A model generated the notes under the pieces. That model made no database searches. It was not told where the DNA came from and saw only the letters and a program-made list of their open reading frames with translations. Position numbers and translations under genes: made by a program. Below are positions 17,238 to 25,600 of a stretch of 33,125 nucleotides of DNA, one piece after another. The stretch is from the NCBI RefSeq assembly GCF_937958975.1, contig NZ_CALGRE010000059.1:1-33125 (forward strand), read 5' to 3'. The DNA comes from an uncultured Eubacterium sp. (GTDB taxonomy: Bacteria; Bacillota; Clostridia; Lachnospirales; Lachnospiraceae). Position 1 is the first letter of the stretch. Every line of letters starts with the position of its first letter.

Positions 17238-18521
17238 TTACTTTACCATAAGCGCTTTTGGAAATACTTTCTGCATTCTTGCATCATTATATTTTGCATC
17301 TATCCAACATTCAATCTCCGTCCTCGGTTTATCTCCTGTACTTCTCTGCTGATACCGAACCAATGCCATACTGGAAATTGCCACATTAAAACTCATTAAT
17401 ACAATGAGCACCCATGTCACGGTAACACCTATCTTTGGAGGAATTTTCTCAATACAATTGGATACCAATGGATAGATAAGTCGAAACCAGACCATCGCTG
17501 CCACACCCCAAAAAGAACAATAAAGCAAATTTATCCTTCCTCCGAGATTAAATGGCATGTCACTGTAATCCCAAAAGACAGTACCAAAAACAATTTCAGT
17601 AAAAATACTGCAGATATACTCATATGCCCCTCCCAGAACTGTACCGGTTAAAAATAAAAATACAATACTTTTATCTTTATATTTATATAGAAGCAATGTC
17701 ACTGCTGCAACACCCGCTCCCCAAACAATGCTGAACGGACCATATATAACACTGCTCCTGCTCATCCATTCTCCCAACTCAATACGGCAAAAAATGGTTT
17801 CTACAATATCACCAAGCAACCCGCCCACAAAAAACAGTACAACCAATTTATAAAAACCACAACCTGCTGCAAACTTTGTTTTATCTTTCTCAGTGTCCTG
17901 AATTTTTGTCTTTCTATTATAGGCATTTCCTAATCGGCGGTCTATTACATTATAAACTTTATCTCCGATTTTTCTGCTAATATTGTCTAAGAAGATTTCC
18001 GTTTTTCTCCAATAGTTCTTCTCTTTATTATGTTCTGTCAAAACTAATATTGTAGCTACACCGTCTAACACAATTAGCCCCATTAGCAGCCATACCACAA
18101 TTCTTATAATATAGATAGGAAACAGGGCATATAAATTTAACAACAGCGGATTCATCCATGTTTTGACAATAAATCCCATGATTCCCCATACCATAGAAGT
18201 AAAAAGACATATATATCCATCAAAATTAAATTTGTATTGCGAATAATCCCACCATCTCTCATGGTACATTCTCTCTATGATATGCCCCGCAATCCATTCA
18301 ATTAGGGTAGTCACAATCACACTTCCCCAGAAAAGCCAGAATCCATTTAATTCTTTAAGAATGATTGTAATACTGACAGCTGCCACGCCATATATGATAC
18401 AGAATGGTCCATTAATAATTCCTCTATTAACAAAATGTTTTTTCTTGATTGCAGCAACTACAGTCTCAAATATCCATCCCCAAAAAGAATACACTACAAA
18501 TAGGTATATTAGTTCGTTCAT
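17238..18521 (-). CDS. CmpB-like (putative ABC transporter permease) membrane protein, internally duplicated
   Basis: This 427-residue membrane protein is built from two copies of a CmpB-like unit (PF06541, called putative ABC-transporter type IV). Copy 1 has FWGWIFETVVAAI, VNRGIINGPFCIIYGVAAV, and WWDYSQYKFNFDGYICL; copy 2 has GGLLGDIVETIFCRI, SSVIYGPFSIVWGAGVAAV, and FWDYSDMPFNLGGRINLLY. A charged cytosolic linker (about 165-220) joins them. The transporter name of this family rests on weak evidence; no ATPase is adjacent. The SD before ATG 18521 is weak (AGAGAG). It lies 49 bases downstream of mgtE on the same strand. Confidence 0.8.
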   Translation of the reverse strand: MNELIYLFVVYSFWGWIFETVVAAIKKKHFVNRGIINGPFCIIYGVAAVSITIILKELNGFWLFWGSVIVTTLIEWIAGHIIERMYHERWWDYSQYKFNFDGYICLFTSMVWGIMGFIVKTWMNPLLLNLYALFPIYIIRIVVWLLMGLIVLDGVATILVLTEHNKEKNYWRKTEIFLDNISRKIGDKVYNVIDRRLGNAYNRKTKIQDTEKDKTKFAAGCGFYKLVVLFFVGGLLGDIVETIFCRIELGEWMSRSSVIYGPFSIVWGAGVAAVTLLLYKYKDKSIVFLFLTGTVLGGAYEYICSIFTEIVFGTVFWDYSDMPFNLGGRINLLYCSFWGVAAMVWFRLIYPLVSNCIEKIPPKIGVTVTWVLIVLMSFNVAISSMALVRYQQRSTGDKPRTEIECWIDAKYNDARMQKVFPKALMVK

Positions 18522-18570
18522 TTGTATCTCTCTTTCTAAATGTTCGTTTCTTATCCCTATAATTGTAATC

Positions 18571-20082
18571 TTATAAATGCAGAGTATTTATAAGTAATAT
18601 CCATGCAAGACCGTAATATGTTACAGCTGCCACCAAGTCATTCACAGTAGAAATCAGCGGTCCTGACGCCACGGCCGGGTCAAAACCGATTTTATCTAAA
18701 ACAATCGGAATTATTGTTCCGACAAAACTTGAAATTAACATTGCAAGCGCAAGCGCACCACCAATACATCCCGAAACAGCAAATGCACTTTTAAACTCCT
18801 GCCCCCTTATCAGCCAGATAAACATTCCTGTAAAAACAAAAGACAGGGAGCCTACTATCAGACCGTTAAACAATCCTACTTTTATTTCTTTAAAAACAAA
18901 TCCTGCTTTCTGCATAAATTCGAGTTCTTCATCCATCAATACCCTAATGGTCACCGCCAGAGACTGCGTCCCCACATTTCCTGACATGCCAAGAATTACT
19001 GATTGAAATGTCACTATAATTGGAAGCCCCACAATCACCTTTTCAAACATACTTATGACTGTGGATACAAACATACCAAGCATAAGCAATATAATCAACC
19101 AGGGTACTCGTTTTTTTAAACTTTGTGATAGCGGTTCTTCTAATTCTTCCTCTGCTGCAAGACCTGCCAGCTTCGCATAGTCTTCCCCCATCTCTTCGTC
19201 TACGACTTCCAACAAGTCCTGAGAGGTAATGACACCAAGAATATGATTGTCCTTATCTAAGACCGGAATAGAATCCTCCGAATAATCCTTTAATTCCTCG
19301 ATACAATCATCCACCGTTTCGTGGTCGTATACAAACGGATAAGACGTCGTAACTAATGTCTCTAACTCTACATAATTTCTTGCCACAATCAAATCCGTAA
19401 GGTCGATTGCCCCGTAAAAAGTACCGTCTTCTTTCTTCACATAGAGGGTTGATATATTATCATTGTCCGCCGCCTGCTCAACAAGCCGTTTCATTGCCTG
19501 CTTTATTGTTAAATCCAAAGATAAACTGACATAATTTGTCGTCATTTTGCTACCGATTTCATCTTCACTATAAGATTGAATCAAATCAATATCTTTTTGA
19601 GCATCTTCATCCATCAACTGTAGAATTTCTTCGCTTTTTTCATCTTCTAATTCCTCTAAGATATCTACAGCATCATCCGGTTCCATTGCTTCAAGAATAT
19701 CTGCCGCAGTCTCTGTGTCCAATTCTTCGATAAATTCTTCCGGGTCATCTAAATATGCAAATATCTCTGACACTCTCTCAAGTCCGAGAATCGCATAAAT
19801 TCGGCGTCTTTCCTTGACTTCTAATTCTTCTAAGACAGAAGCAATATCATTTTCATGATAATCGTTTAATTTTTCTTTTTTTACTTTTGCCGTCTCTTTG
19901 CTTCTGATGATTTCAATAATTTCCGCTTCATAGTCAGCCTTTTCAGGAATTTCAAACTCATTATCCTGTTGTTCTGTTTTATTCTCCTGCTGTCCTGACC
20001 ATTCATCAGCACTCATTTCCGCTTCTTGTAAATCCGCAGCTACTTCTATCTCTTTTTCTTTATAATCTTTTTTCTCTTCCAT
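18571..20082 (-). CDS. mgtE: Magnesium transporter MgtE
   Basis: This 503-residue Mg2+ channel has an acidic, Gln/Glu-rich N-terminal extension (about 1-48), the MgtE N domain (about 50-175, helical repeats such as ETAADILEAMEPDDAVDILE), two CBS domains (about 180-300; MTTNYVSL and SIPVLDKDNHILGVITSQDL), and five C-terminal helices with the signature SGNVGTQSLAVTIR. The N and CBS domains close the pore when cytosolic Mg2+ is high. I start it at ATG 20082, which has AAGGAGG five to six bases upstream; an upstream ATG at 20169 would place coding sequence over an intrinsic terminator. Two terminators stand between this gene and the small gene upstream. No M-box riboswitch is visible. Confidence 0.95.
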   Translation of the reverse strand: MEEKKDYKEKEIEVAADLQEAEMSADEWSGQQENKTEQQDNEFEIPEKADYEAEIIEIIRSKETAKVKKEKLNDYHENDIASVLEELEVKERRRIYAILGLERVSEIFAYLDDPEEFIEELDTETAADILEAMEPDDAVDILEELEDEKSEEILQLMDEDAQKDIDLIQSYSEDEIGSKMTTNYVSLSLDLTIKQAMKRLVEQAADNDNISTLYVKKEDGTFYGAIDLTDLIVARNYVELETLVTTSYPFVYDHETVDDCIEELKDYSEDSIPVLDKDNHILGVITSQDLLEVVDEEMGEDYAKLAGLAAEEELEEPLSQSLKKRVPWLIILLMLGMFVSTVISMFEKVIVGLPIIVTFQSVILGMSGNVGTQSLAVTIRVLMDEELEFMQKAGFVFKEIKVGLFNGLIVGSLSFVFTGMFIWLIRGQEFKSAFAVSGCIGGALALAMLISSFVGTIIPIVLDKIGFDPAVASGPLISTVNDLVAAVTYYGLAWILLINTLHL

Positions 20083-20153
20083 CCTATACCTCCTTTCACC
20101 ATATAAATATGGACCGGTTGCAATCACAATATCGCTTGCCGGGCTTTTGCTAC

Positions 20154-20182
20154 AAAAAAGTCCGCTCATTACGACAGCGGAC
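20154..20182 (-). terminator. Intrinsic terminator 71 bases before mgtE (possible attenuator)
   Basis: On the minus strand GTCCGCT (20176-20182), a nine-base loop, AGCGGAC (20160-20166) and six T form a compact terminator. Because it lies so close to mgtE it could be a regulated attenuator rather than a simple stop for the small gene. Confidence 0.8.
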
Positions 20183-20208
20183 CTGTATAGGTAAGAAGTT
20201 TGTACAAT

Positions 20209-20238
20209 TAAAAAGGGAATAAAATAATGACATTCCCT
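20209..20238 (-). terminator. Terminator of the 33-codon small gene
   Basis: On the minus strand AGGGAAT (20232-20238), an 11-base loop, ATTCCCT (20214-20220) and a T-run form a short terminator four bases after the small gene's stop. Confidence 0.65.
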
Positions 20239-20241
20239 ATT

Positions 20242-20343
20242 TTACTCAATTACACGACAAGAACGAAACGGATGGTGTGCATCGGTCTCGTCTATCGAAT
20301 ATTCATTATGCAAACTTCGCCCATAACTGTCACAACTATCCAT
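20242..20343 (-). CDS. Unannotated 33-residue small protein between pyk and mgtE
   Basis: A short frame encodes 33 residues: it starts MDSCDSYGRSLHNEY and ends HHPFRSCRVIE. The ATG has GGAAGGAG six bases upstream, as good as any site in the window. It has its own promoter with a perfect TTGACA and is followed by two intrinsic terminators. The peptide is hydrophilic, with two cysteines (4 and 29), paired histidines (23-24) and no membrane segment or signal. I do not recognise it. It could be a small regulatory protein, a metal-binding peptide or a leader peptide for mgtE. It contains no run of proline or acidic codons like the Mg2+-sensing mgtL leader. Complete expression signals make it likely to be translated. 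Confidence 0.6.
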   Translation of the reverse strand: MDSCDSYGRSLHNEYSIDETDAHHPFRSCRVIE

Positions 20344-20380
20344 TTTGTTCTCCTTCCATTTTCATTATTTTAACATCACT

Positions 20381-20410
20381 ACTTTAACACTTTTTTATTT
20401 GCAGTGTCAA
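20381..20410 (-). promoter_or_regulatory. Promoter of the 33-codon small gene
   Basis: On the minus strand TTGACA (20405-20410, perfect), an 18-bp spacer and TAAAGT (20381-20386, 4 of 6) precede the small gene; predicted start near 20374 and about 30 bases of leader. Confidence 0.55.
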
Positions 20411-20423
20411 CCGAAACCTATCG

Positions 20424-21845
20424 TTATTCTACCATGTGAACCTTCATCATATTTGTTGTCCCTGATTTTCCAATCGGTACACCGGAAGTGATTACAACAA
20501 TATCGTCCTTTTGTACAAGTCCCTTTTCCTTTGCCACTTCTACCGCATAATCAAATAATTCTAAAACGTTCTCCTTTTCTTTAATCAAAACCGGTGTAAC
20601 TCCCCATGACATATTGAGCTGACGACATACTTTCTCACTGGTGCTGCCCGCCGTAATCATACAATCCGGTCTGAACCTTGAAATCATTCGTGCTGACCTT
20701 CCGGATTTCGTTACCGTGAGAATCGACTTTGCACCCAAATCATACGCTGTAGTACATGTGGCATGGCATACCGCCTGCGTAACATCAACCTTTCCATTCC
20801 TTGGCATATTGAAAAATCTCTGTTTATAATTAATATCCATTTCTGTGCGTTCAGCAATTCTCGCCATCATTTCCACTGATTCTACCGGATATTTTCCTGC
20901 TGCTGTTTCTCCTGATAACATTATGGCGCTTGTTCCATCATAAATGGCATTTGCCACATCTGTTGTCTCCGCTCTTGTCGGTCTCGGATTATTCACCATC
21001 GAATCCAGCATCTGTGTTGCCGTGATAACCTGCTTTCCAGCCTCGTAAACTTTTTTAATAATCATTTTCTGAATAATTGGAACTTCTTCTTCCGGCAATT
21101 CTACGCCCATGTCGCCTCTGGCAACCATAATCGCATCTGCCTCATCTATAATAGAATCAATATTTATAATTCCCTCGCTGTTTTCTATTTTTGCTATAAT
21201 ATTAATATTTTGACCGCCGTTTTCATCCAATATTTTTCTAATACATTTCACATCATCTGCCGTTCTTACAAAAGATGCTGCAATATAATCTACATCCTGC
21301 TCAATTCCAAATATAATATCACGTTCGTCCTGTTCACTCATATATTCCATATTAATATGAATATCCGGAACATTGACACCTTTTCTGTTAGAAATTTTTC
21401 CATCATTTTTTATTTCACAGACAATATCTGTTCCTTCTATTCTTATTACCTCTAATTTTACCAGACCGTCATCAATTAAAATAATTGTTCCCGGAGCAAC
21501 ATCCTTATAAAGTCTGTCAAAGGTAATATTTACCTGTTTCTCATTTCCTTCAACTTCTCTGTCACCGACTAGCGTAAATATTTGTCCTGCATGTACATGA
21601 ATCACGCCATCCTTAAATAACCCTGTCCTGATTTCGGGTCCCTTTGTGTCCAATAAAATAGCGACAGGCTGGTCGCATTTTTTTCGCATTTCCTTTACTT
21701 TATCTATTCTCGCTTTATGGTCATCATGGGTTCCGTGAGAAAAGTTACATCGCGCAACATTCATCCCTCCCCGAATCAATCCTTCTAAAACTTTATCATT
21801 ATCCGTCGCCGGACCCAATGTACATACAATCTTTGTTTTTCTCAT
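20424..21845 (-). CDS. pyk: Pyruvate kinase
   Basis: This 473-residue glycolytic enzyme makes pyruvate and ATP from phosphoenolpyruvate and ADP. It opens with RKTKIVCTLGPAT and GGMNVARCNFSHG, has the active-site Lys in IIAKIENSEGI, the MVARGDMGVELP metal/phosphate segment, TATQMLDSM, and AETTDVANAIYDGTSAIMLS. The short form lacks the extra C-terminal PEP-utiliser domain found in Bacillus enzymes; the end, VPIGKSGTTNMMKVHMVE, is complete. GAAGGAG precedes the ATG. Confidence 0.98.
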   Translation of the reverse strand: MRKTKIVCTLGPATDNDKVLEGLIRGGMNVARCNFSHGTHDDHKARIDKVKEMRKKCDQPVAILLDTKGPEIRTGLFKDGVIHVHAGQIFTLVGDREVEGNEKQVNITFDRLYKDVAPGTIILIDDGLVKLEVIRIEGTDIVCEIKNDGKISNRKGVNVPDIHINMEYMSEQDERDIIFGIEQDVDYIAASFVRTADDVKCIRKILDENGGQNINIIAKIENSEGIINIDSIIDEADAIMVARGDMGVELPEEEVPIIQKMIIKKVYEAGKQVITATQMLDSMVNNPRPTRAETTDVANAIYDGTSAIMLSGETAAGKYPVESVEMMARIAERTEMDINYKQRFFNMPRNGKVDVTQAVCHATCTTAYDLGAKSILTVTKSGRSARMISRFRPDCMITAGSTSEKVCRQLNMSWGVTPVLIKEKENVLELFDYAVEVAKEKGLVQKDDIVVITSGVPIGKSGTTNMMKVHMVE

Positions 21846-21910
21846 TATAATATTCTCCTTCTTCTTTCACATTATCTGTCTTTTTATCTATAATTTTCCA
21901 AACTACACAC

Positions 21911-21939
21911 ATCATAACAATATCCTATATTATATACAA
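21911..21939 (-). promoter_or_regulatory. Candidate pyk promoter
   Basis: On the minus strand TTGTAT (21934-21939), a 17-bp spacer and TATGAT (21911-21916) would give a 60-base leader. The -35 is weak and other TATAAT-like strings occur nearby. The rest of the 21846-22162 intergenic stretch is AT-rich, with a 12-bp palindrome TTTCATATGAAA at 21988-21999, and otherwise shows no gene. Confidence 0.35.
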
Positions 21940-22058
21940 GAAAAAAAGGACATGAAAAATCAAGTTTCTATTCATAAATATATCCATTTTCATATGAAAT
22001 ATGAATATAGTATCAGATAATATCATAAACAATACTTAAATTACGCCATTTATCTCTC

Positions 22059-22091
22059 TTGTATTTTGTCATAAAATACAAATGGTATCAT
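22059..22091 (+). promoter_or_regulatory. Inverted repeat and extended -10 upstream of HD gene
   Basis: TTGTATTTT and AAAATACAA (22059-22067 and 22073-22081) form a 9-bp inverted repeat around GTCAT. TGGTATCAT (22083-22091), an extended -10-like element, follows directly. No T-run follows, so an operator fits better than a terminator. Confidence 0.35.
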
Positions 22092-22162
22092 TTTTCTATA
22101 TACATCTGCATTTATAAGGAGTATTATATTGTTGTAATATTTTGAAAGGAACATCTTGTTTA

Positions 22163-22639
22163 ATGAAAAATATAAATAATGAAGCTTTTCGTCAGGAATT
22201 TATTCATCAAATTACACCTATTATTGAAAATGAAAAAGTAAAGCGCATGGACAAATACATACAACACGGTGAGACGAGTACATTAGAACACTGTATCGCT
22301 GTTTCTTATATGAGTTATTACATTGCCAAACGACTGCATATCCGTTGCGATTATCACAGCCTTATTCGCGGTGCTCTTCTTCATGATTACTTTTTATACG
22401 ATTGGCATGATAAGGACAGTTCACACAAACTGCATGGTTTTCATCACGCAAAGACTGCACTCAAAAATGCCTCTCTTGACTTTGAGCTCACAGAAATTGA
22501 AAAAGATATTATCGCAAAGCACATGTTTCCACTCAATATCAAACTACCTAAATACAGAGAGAGCTATATTGTAACATTGGCAGATAAAATTTGTTCTTCC
22601 TATGAAGTATTATATGGAAACGCATGTTTTGCAGTTTAA
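22163..22639 (+). CDS. HD-domain phosphohydrolase
   Basis: This 158-residue protein has the HD pattern: His in STLEHCIAVSYMSYYIAKRL, the HD pair in LIRGALLHDYFLYDW, His residues in HGFHHAKTAL and IIAKHMFPL, and the final Asp in YIVTLADKICSS. These should bind a divalent metal and hydrolyse a phosphoester; the substrate is unknown. An open frame extends upstream to a TTG at 22142, but the SD-like AAAGGA lies inside that extension, so ATG 22163 is preferred, with a rather wide 12-base spacing. The gene stands alone between a promoter region and a strong bidirectional terminator. Confidence 0.8.
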   Translation: MKNINNEAFRQEFIHQITPIIENEKVKRMDKYIQHGETSTLEHCIAVSYMSYYIAKRLHIRCDYHSLIRGALLHDYFLYDWHDKDSSHKLHGFHHAKTALKNASLDFELTEIEKDIIAKHMFPLNIKLPKYRESYIVTLADKICSSYEVLYGNACFAV

Positions 22640-22654
22640 ATTAAGGTTACACGC

Positions 22655-22695
22655 AAAAGGGATATGACACTGCATTTGTGTCATATCCCTTTTTT
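22655..22695. terminator. Bidirectional terminator between HD gene and ABC operon
   Basis: A 16-bp stem (AAAAGGGATATGACAC at 22655-22670 with GTGTCATATCCCTTTT from 22678) has a seven-base loop and T-runs on both strands. It ends immediately before the stop codon of the opposing ATPase gene. Confidence 0.93.
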
Positions 22696-23502
22696 CTAAT
22701 TATTTGCCAACAATATTCTATCATTATCAAAAGCTTTTTGCTTTTTCACGGAATACATCTTTATCAAGTCATCCATTGTCATATTATCTCTTTCTTCACC
22801 GGACAAATCAAGAATGATTTCACCGGCATCTAACATAATAGTTCTCGTTCCTGTGCTGAGAGACTGACTCAGATTATGTGTAATCATCATTGTTGTAATA
22901 TTATTTTCCTTTACAATCTGCCTGGTTATCTCCATTACTCTCTCTGCCGTAGCAGGGTCCAAAGCCGCCGTATGCTCATCTAACAGAAGTAATTTCGGAA
23001 TCGATAAGGTACACATCAAGAGCGTCACTACCTGTCTCTGCCCACCGGACAAAAGTCCAATCTTCGTTTTCATTCTATCTTCTATTCCCATATTGTATCG
23101 AGACAGATTCTCTCTAAAAAAATCTGCTTTCTTTTTTGTTAATGCTCTTGCAAACGGTCTGGCACGACCTCCCGCTCTTGTATATGCCAAAGCCAGATTT
23201 TCTTCTATCGTCATATTCGGTGCTGTCCCTTTCATCGGGTCCTGAAACACACGACCTATCATTTTAGCTCTGGCATGCTCACTCTTATATGTGATTTCTT
23301 CACCATCTAAAATAATATGTCCCTTATCTACCATGAAAGAACCACAAATTGCATTGAATAAGGTACTCTTTCCTGCCCCATTTGAGCCAACAACAGTTAC
23401 AAAATCACCGTCTGCGAGACTCAGCGACATATCCTGTATTGCTATATGTTCATTTACCGTACCTTTTGCAAAAGTCTTTGATATATTCTTTATCTCTAAC
23501 AT
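22696..23502 (-). CDS. trpZ: ABC importer ATP-binding protein (TrpZ-like)
   Basis: This 268-residue ATPase has Walker A GSNGAGKST, signature LSGGQRQVV, Walker B LLLLDEHTAALDP and switch His in TMMITHNLSQS. Glu-His after the Walker B Asp (DEHTAALD rather than DEPT) is common in the branched-chain-like/TrpZ group. I start at ATG 23502, which overlaps the permease stop (TGATG); an earlier ATG at 23589 would overlap the permease by 88 bases and adds a non-family tail. The Trp T-box upstream of the operon supports tryptophan or a precursor as substrate. Confidence 0.88.
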   Translation of the reverse strand: MLEIKNISKTFAKGTVNEHIAIQDMSLSLADGDFVTVVGSNGAGKSTLFNAICGSFMVDKGHIILDGEEITYKSEHARAKMIGRVFQDPMKGTAPNMTIEENLALAYTRAGGRARPFARALTKKKADFFRENLSRYNMGIEDRMKTKIGLLSGGQRQVVTLLMCTLSIPKLLLLDEHTAALDPATAERVMEITRQIVKENNITTMMITHNLSQSLSTGTRTIMLDAGEIILDLSGEERDNMTMDDLIKMYSVKKQKAFDNDRILLANN

Positions 23503-24437
23503 CACATCGCCGCCTTTCTCGTTTTTCTCTCCGCAATTTTTTGTTTGATTGCCGGAATTGCCAGAGTGATGGCAACAATAAACGCACATGTAAATTTCAT
23601 TAAGTTGGCGCTCATATCTCCGAAAAGATTTTCTCTTATAACAAAAGCTACAATGATTTTATATACTACTGAGCCTGCAACTGCTGAAATTATACCAATT
23701 GCTGCACCTCTTTTTCCGAAAATTGCCTCACCGATAATCACTGCCGCCAGTCCATAAATCAAAGTTCCATTGGATGTATTAATATCAGAATATCCTATGC
23801 TTTGTGAAGCCAGAGAACCTGATAAACCAATCAACGCATTGGCAAGAACCAACCCTATAATTTTTGTTCTATCCACATTAATGGAAGATGCCCTGACCAT
23901 ATCCGGATTATCTCCTGTAGCACGAACGCAAAGCCCTAAATGTGTTTTAAAAAACCATATGATAACTGCTACAACTGCGCCTACAATAAGTATACTGATT
24001 ACAGTTTTTACCTCACTGGTTTCCAATTGCCCTCTTATGCCCAATAATTGCTTTACTTTTTCAAATATTGTTATTTTATTATAACTTAAGTTGGTTGTTG
24101 CTCCCTTTTCCGTCAGAGAATAACAGACTAAATTTATGGAATAAAGACCGCTCATTGTTATAATCCCTGCCAAAACCGGATGGACATTCATTTTTGTCTG
24201 AAGCACCCCTGTAACACAACCGGCTGCCGCCCCTGCCAAAATGCCGGCAAAAAGTGCCAGAACCGGATATCCGTGTAAAGAGACAAGTACAGACACAACG
24301 GCGCCAAATCCAAAGCTTCCCTCTGTTGTCAAATCAGGAATATCGAGAATTCTAAGGGAAATATATATCCCCATGGCCAATAATCCATATATAAAACAAT
24401 CAGGTAAATTTGATAAATAATATTGTAATTCTATCAT
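23502..24437 (-). CDS. trpY: ABC importer permease (TrpY-like)
   Basis: This 311-residue membrane protein has about nine helices of the branched-chain amino acid permease type: ISLRILDIPDLTTEGSFGFG, GAAAGCVTGVLQTKMNVHPV, VRATGDNPDMVRASSINVDR (EAA-like loop), and GLAAVIIGEAIFGKRG. This fits the LivH-like permeases of TrpXYZ systems. It starts nine bases after the binding-protein stop and its last codon overlaps the ATPase start. Confidence 0.9.
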   Translation of the reverse strand: MIELQYYLSNLPDCFIYGLLAMGIYISLRILDIPDLTTEGSFGFGAVVSVLVSLHGYPVLALFAGILAGAAAGCVTGVLQTKMNVHPVLAGIITMSGLYSINLVCYSLTEKGATTNLSYNKITIFEKVKQLLGIRGQLETSEVKTVISILIVGAVVAVIIWFFKTHLGLCVRATGDNPDMVRASSINVDRTKIIGLVLANALIGLSGSLASQSIGYSDINTSNGTLIYGLAAVIIGEAIFGKRGAAIGIISAVAGSVVYKIIVAFVIRENLFGDMSANLMKFTCAFIVAITLAIPAIKQKIAERKTRKAAM

Positions 24438-24446
24438 GGTTCGTTC

Positions 24447-25445
24447 CTACTTTAATTCATTTAATTTGTAATCTGTCTTTATATCATCTTTCTTTAATCC
24501 AAGTGCTTCCATTGTTGTCGTGTTCACGGAACAGTAGTCAATTCCCACTACCTGCGCCGGAATATCAGTAATTTTCTTTCTATCCTTTAAATACTGAAGT
24601 GCAATATCAACTGTCTTCTCACCAATTCCTTTATCATCGATTGCCAGCGTTGCAAAACATCCGGAAGCGACTGTTGTTGCAGAAGAACAATATGTCGGTA
24701 TTTTCTTTTCTTTACAGATATCTGCCAAAGTTGAAACTCCATCCTGAATAATGGAATCATTTGGGACAAAGATTGCATCTACTCCCTCACTCACCAAAGC
24801 GTTTGCCGCTGCTTCAATATCATTGGATGTAGGCGCTGTTTTTTCTACATATGCTACATGAATGCTATCAAGATATTCTTTTACCTGTGAGATTGTGTTT
24901 GTTGCATTGTCTTCATTACCACTATAAATTAAACCATATTTTTTTGCCGGCGTTGTAGCCTGTGCAAAATCAATGATATTAGATACCGGAATTGCATTGG
25001 ATGTACCTGTTGCATTTTTATCCGGTTTTTCCATATCTGTTAAAATACCTGCTGCTGTTGGCGCTGACACCGCACAGAAAAATACCGGTGTGTCGGATTC
25101 TGCATTAACAAATGCCTGTGTCGGTGGTGTTGCGATAGTAAACACTGCTGTATAAGTTCCATCTGTCATATTGTTGACAATTGTTGAAAGCGCTGTAGTA
25201 TCACCTGATGCACACTGGTAATCAATCTGGTCATCCGTATATCCTTCTGCCTTTAATTTACTGACAATTCCTTCTTTCATATCCATGAAAGCACCGTTTT
25301 CCAGCAACGCTACAATACCGATTTTAGCTGCATGTTTCTTATCATTGTCATTGTCGCCGCCTTTTGCATTGTCATTGTTTCCACATGCTGTAAAAATTGT
25401 TGCCATCATTGCAATCACCAAAAATACACTCAAGATTTTTTTCAT
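24447..25445 (-). CDS. trpX: ABC importer substrate-binding lipoprotein (TrpX-like)
   Basis: This 332-residue lipoprotein has a signal ending in the lipobox FTAC (Cys21), an Asn/Asp/Lys linker, then a periplasmic-type two-lobe fold of the ABC_sub_bind family: KIGIVALLENGAFMDMKEGI, VFTIATPPTQAFVNAESDTP, VFFCAVSAPTAAGIL, YGLIYSGNEDNATNTISQVK, GVDAIFVPNDSIIQDGVSTL. It is probably anchored outside the membrane. AAGGAG is followed by AAGAAAAA and the ATG. It is the first gene after the Trp T-box. Confidence 0.9.
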   Translation of the reverse strand: MKKILSVFLVIAMMATIFTACGNNDNAKGGDNDNDKKHAAKIGIVALLENGAFMDMKEGIVSKLKAEGYTDDQIDYQCASGDTTALSTIVNNMTDGTYTAVFTIATPPTQAFVNAESDTPVFFCAVSAPTAAGILTDMEKPDKNATGTSNAIPVSNIIDFAQATTPAKKYGLIYSGNEDNATNTISQVKEYLDSIHVAYVEKTAPTSNDIEAAANALVSEGVDAIFVPNDSIIQDGVSTLADICKEKKIPTYCSSATTVASGCFATLAIDDKGIGEKTVDIALQYLKDRKKITDIPAQVVGIDYCSVNTTTMEALGLKKDDIKTDYKLNELK

Positions 25446-25563
25446 TTTTTCTTCTCCTTTTCTGATTCAAAAAATTTAGGTTTTACCTATAAAAGTTTTA
25501 TTTTCAATTTAGATAACCCTGCCAGAGTACCTTTTTGCCTTTGACATCAACTATGTCTGCGTA

Positions 25564-25600
25564 CAAAAAAATCCCTGATAGTAGAAACCTACTATCAAGG
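25564..25600 (-). terminator. T-box terminator hairpin
   Basis: On the minus strand CCTTGATAGTAG (25589-25600), a four-base loop and CTACTATCAGGG (25573-25584) form a 12-bp stem (one G-T pair) followed by seven T. It is the OFF state of the T-box and overlaps the region that pairs in the antiterminator. Confidence 0.93.

Noticed and set aside
20083..20169. Longer mgtE starting at ATG 20169
   Set aside because: It would code through an intrinsic terminator and lacks an SD; ATG 20082 has AAGGAGG.
20083..20423. M-box (ykoK) magnesium riboswitch upstream of mgtE
   Set aside because: The conserved GTTAGGTGAGGC-type core and the related stems are not present on the minus strand here.
25504..25566. 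20-codon minus-strand frame (TTG start, contains one Trp codon) between the T-box terminator and trpX
   Set aside because: It starts in the terminator T-run with a doubtful SD; no support that it is translated.
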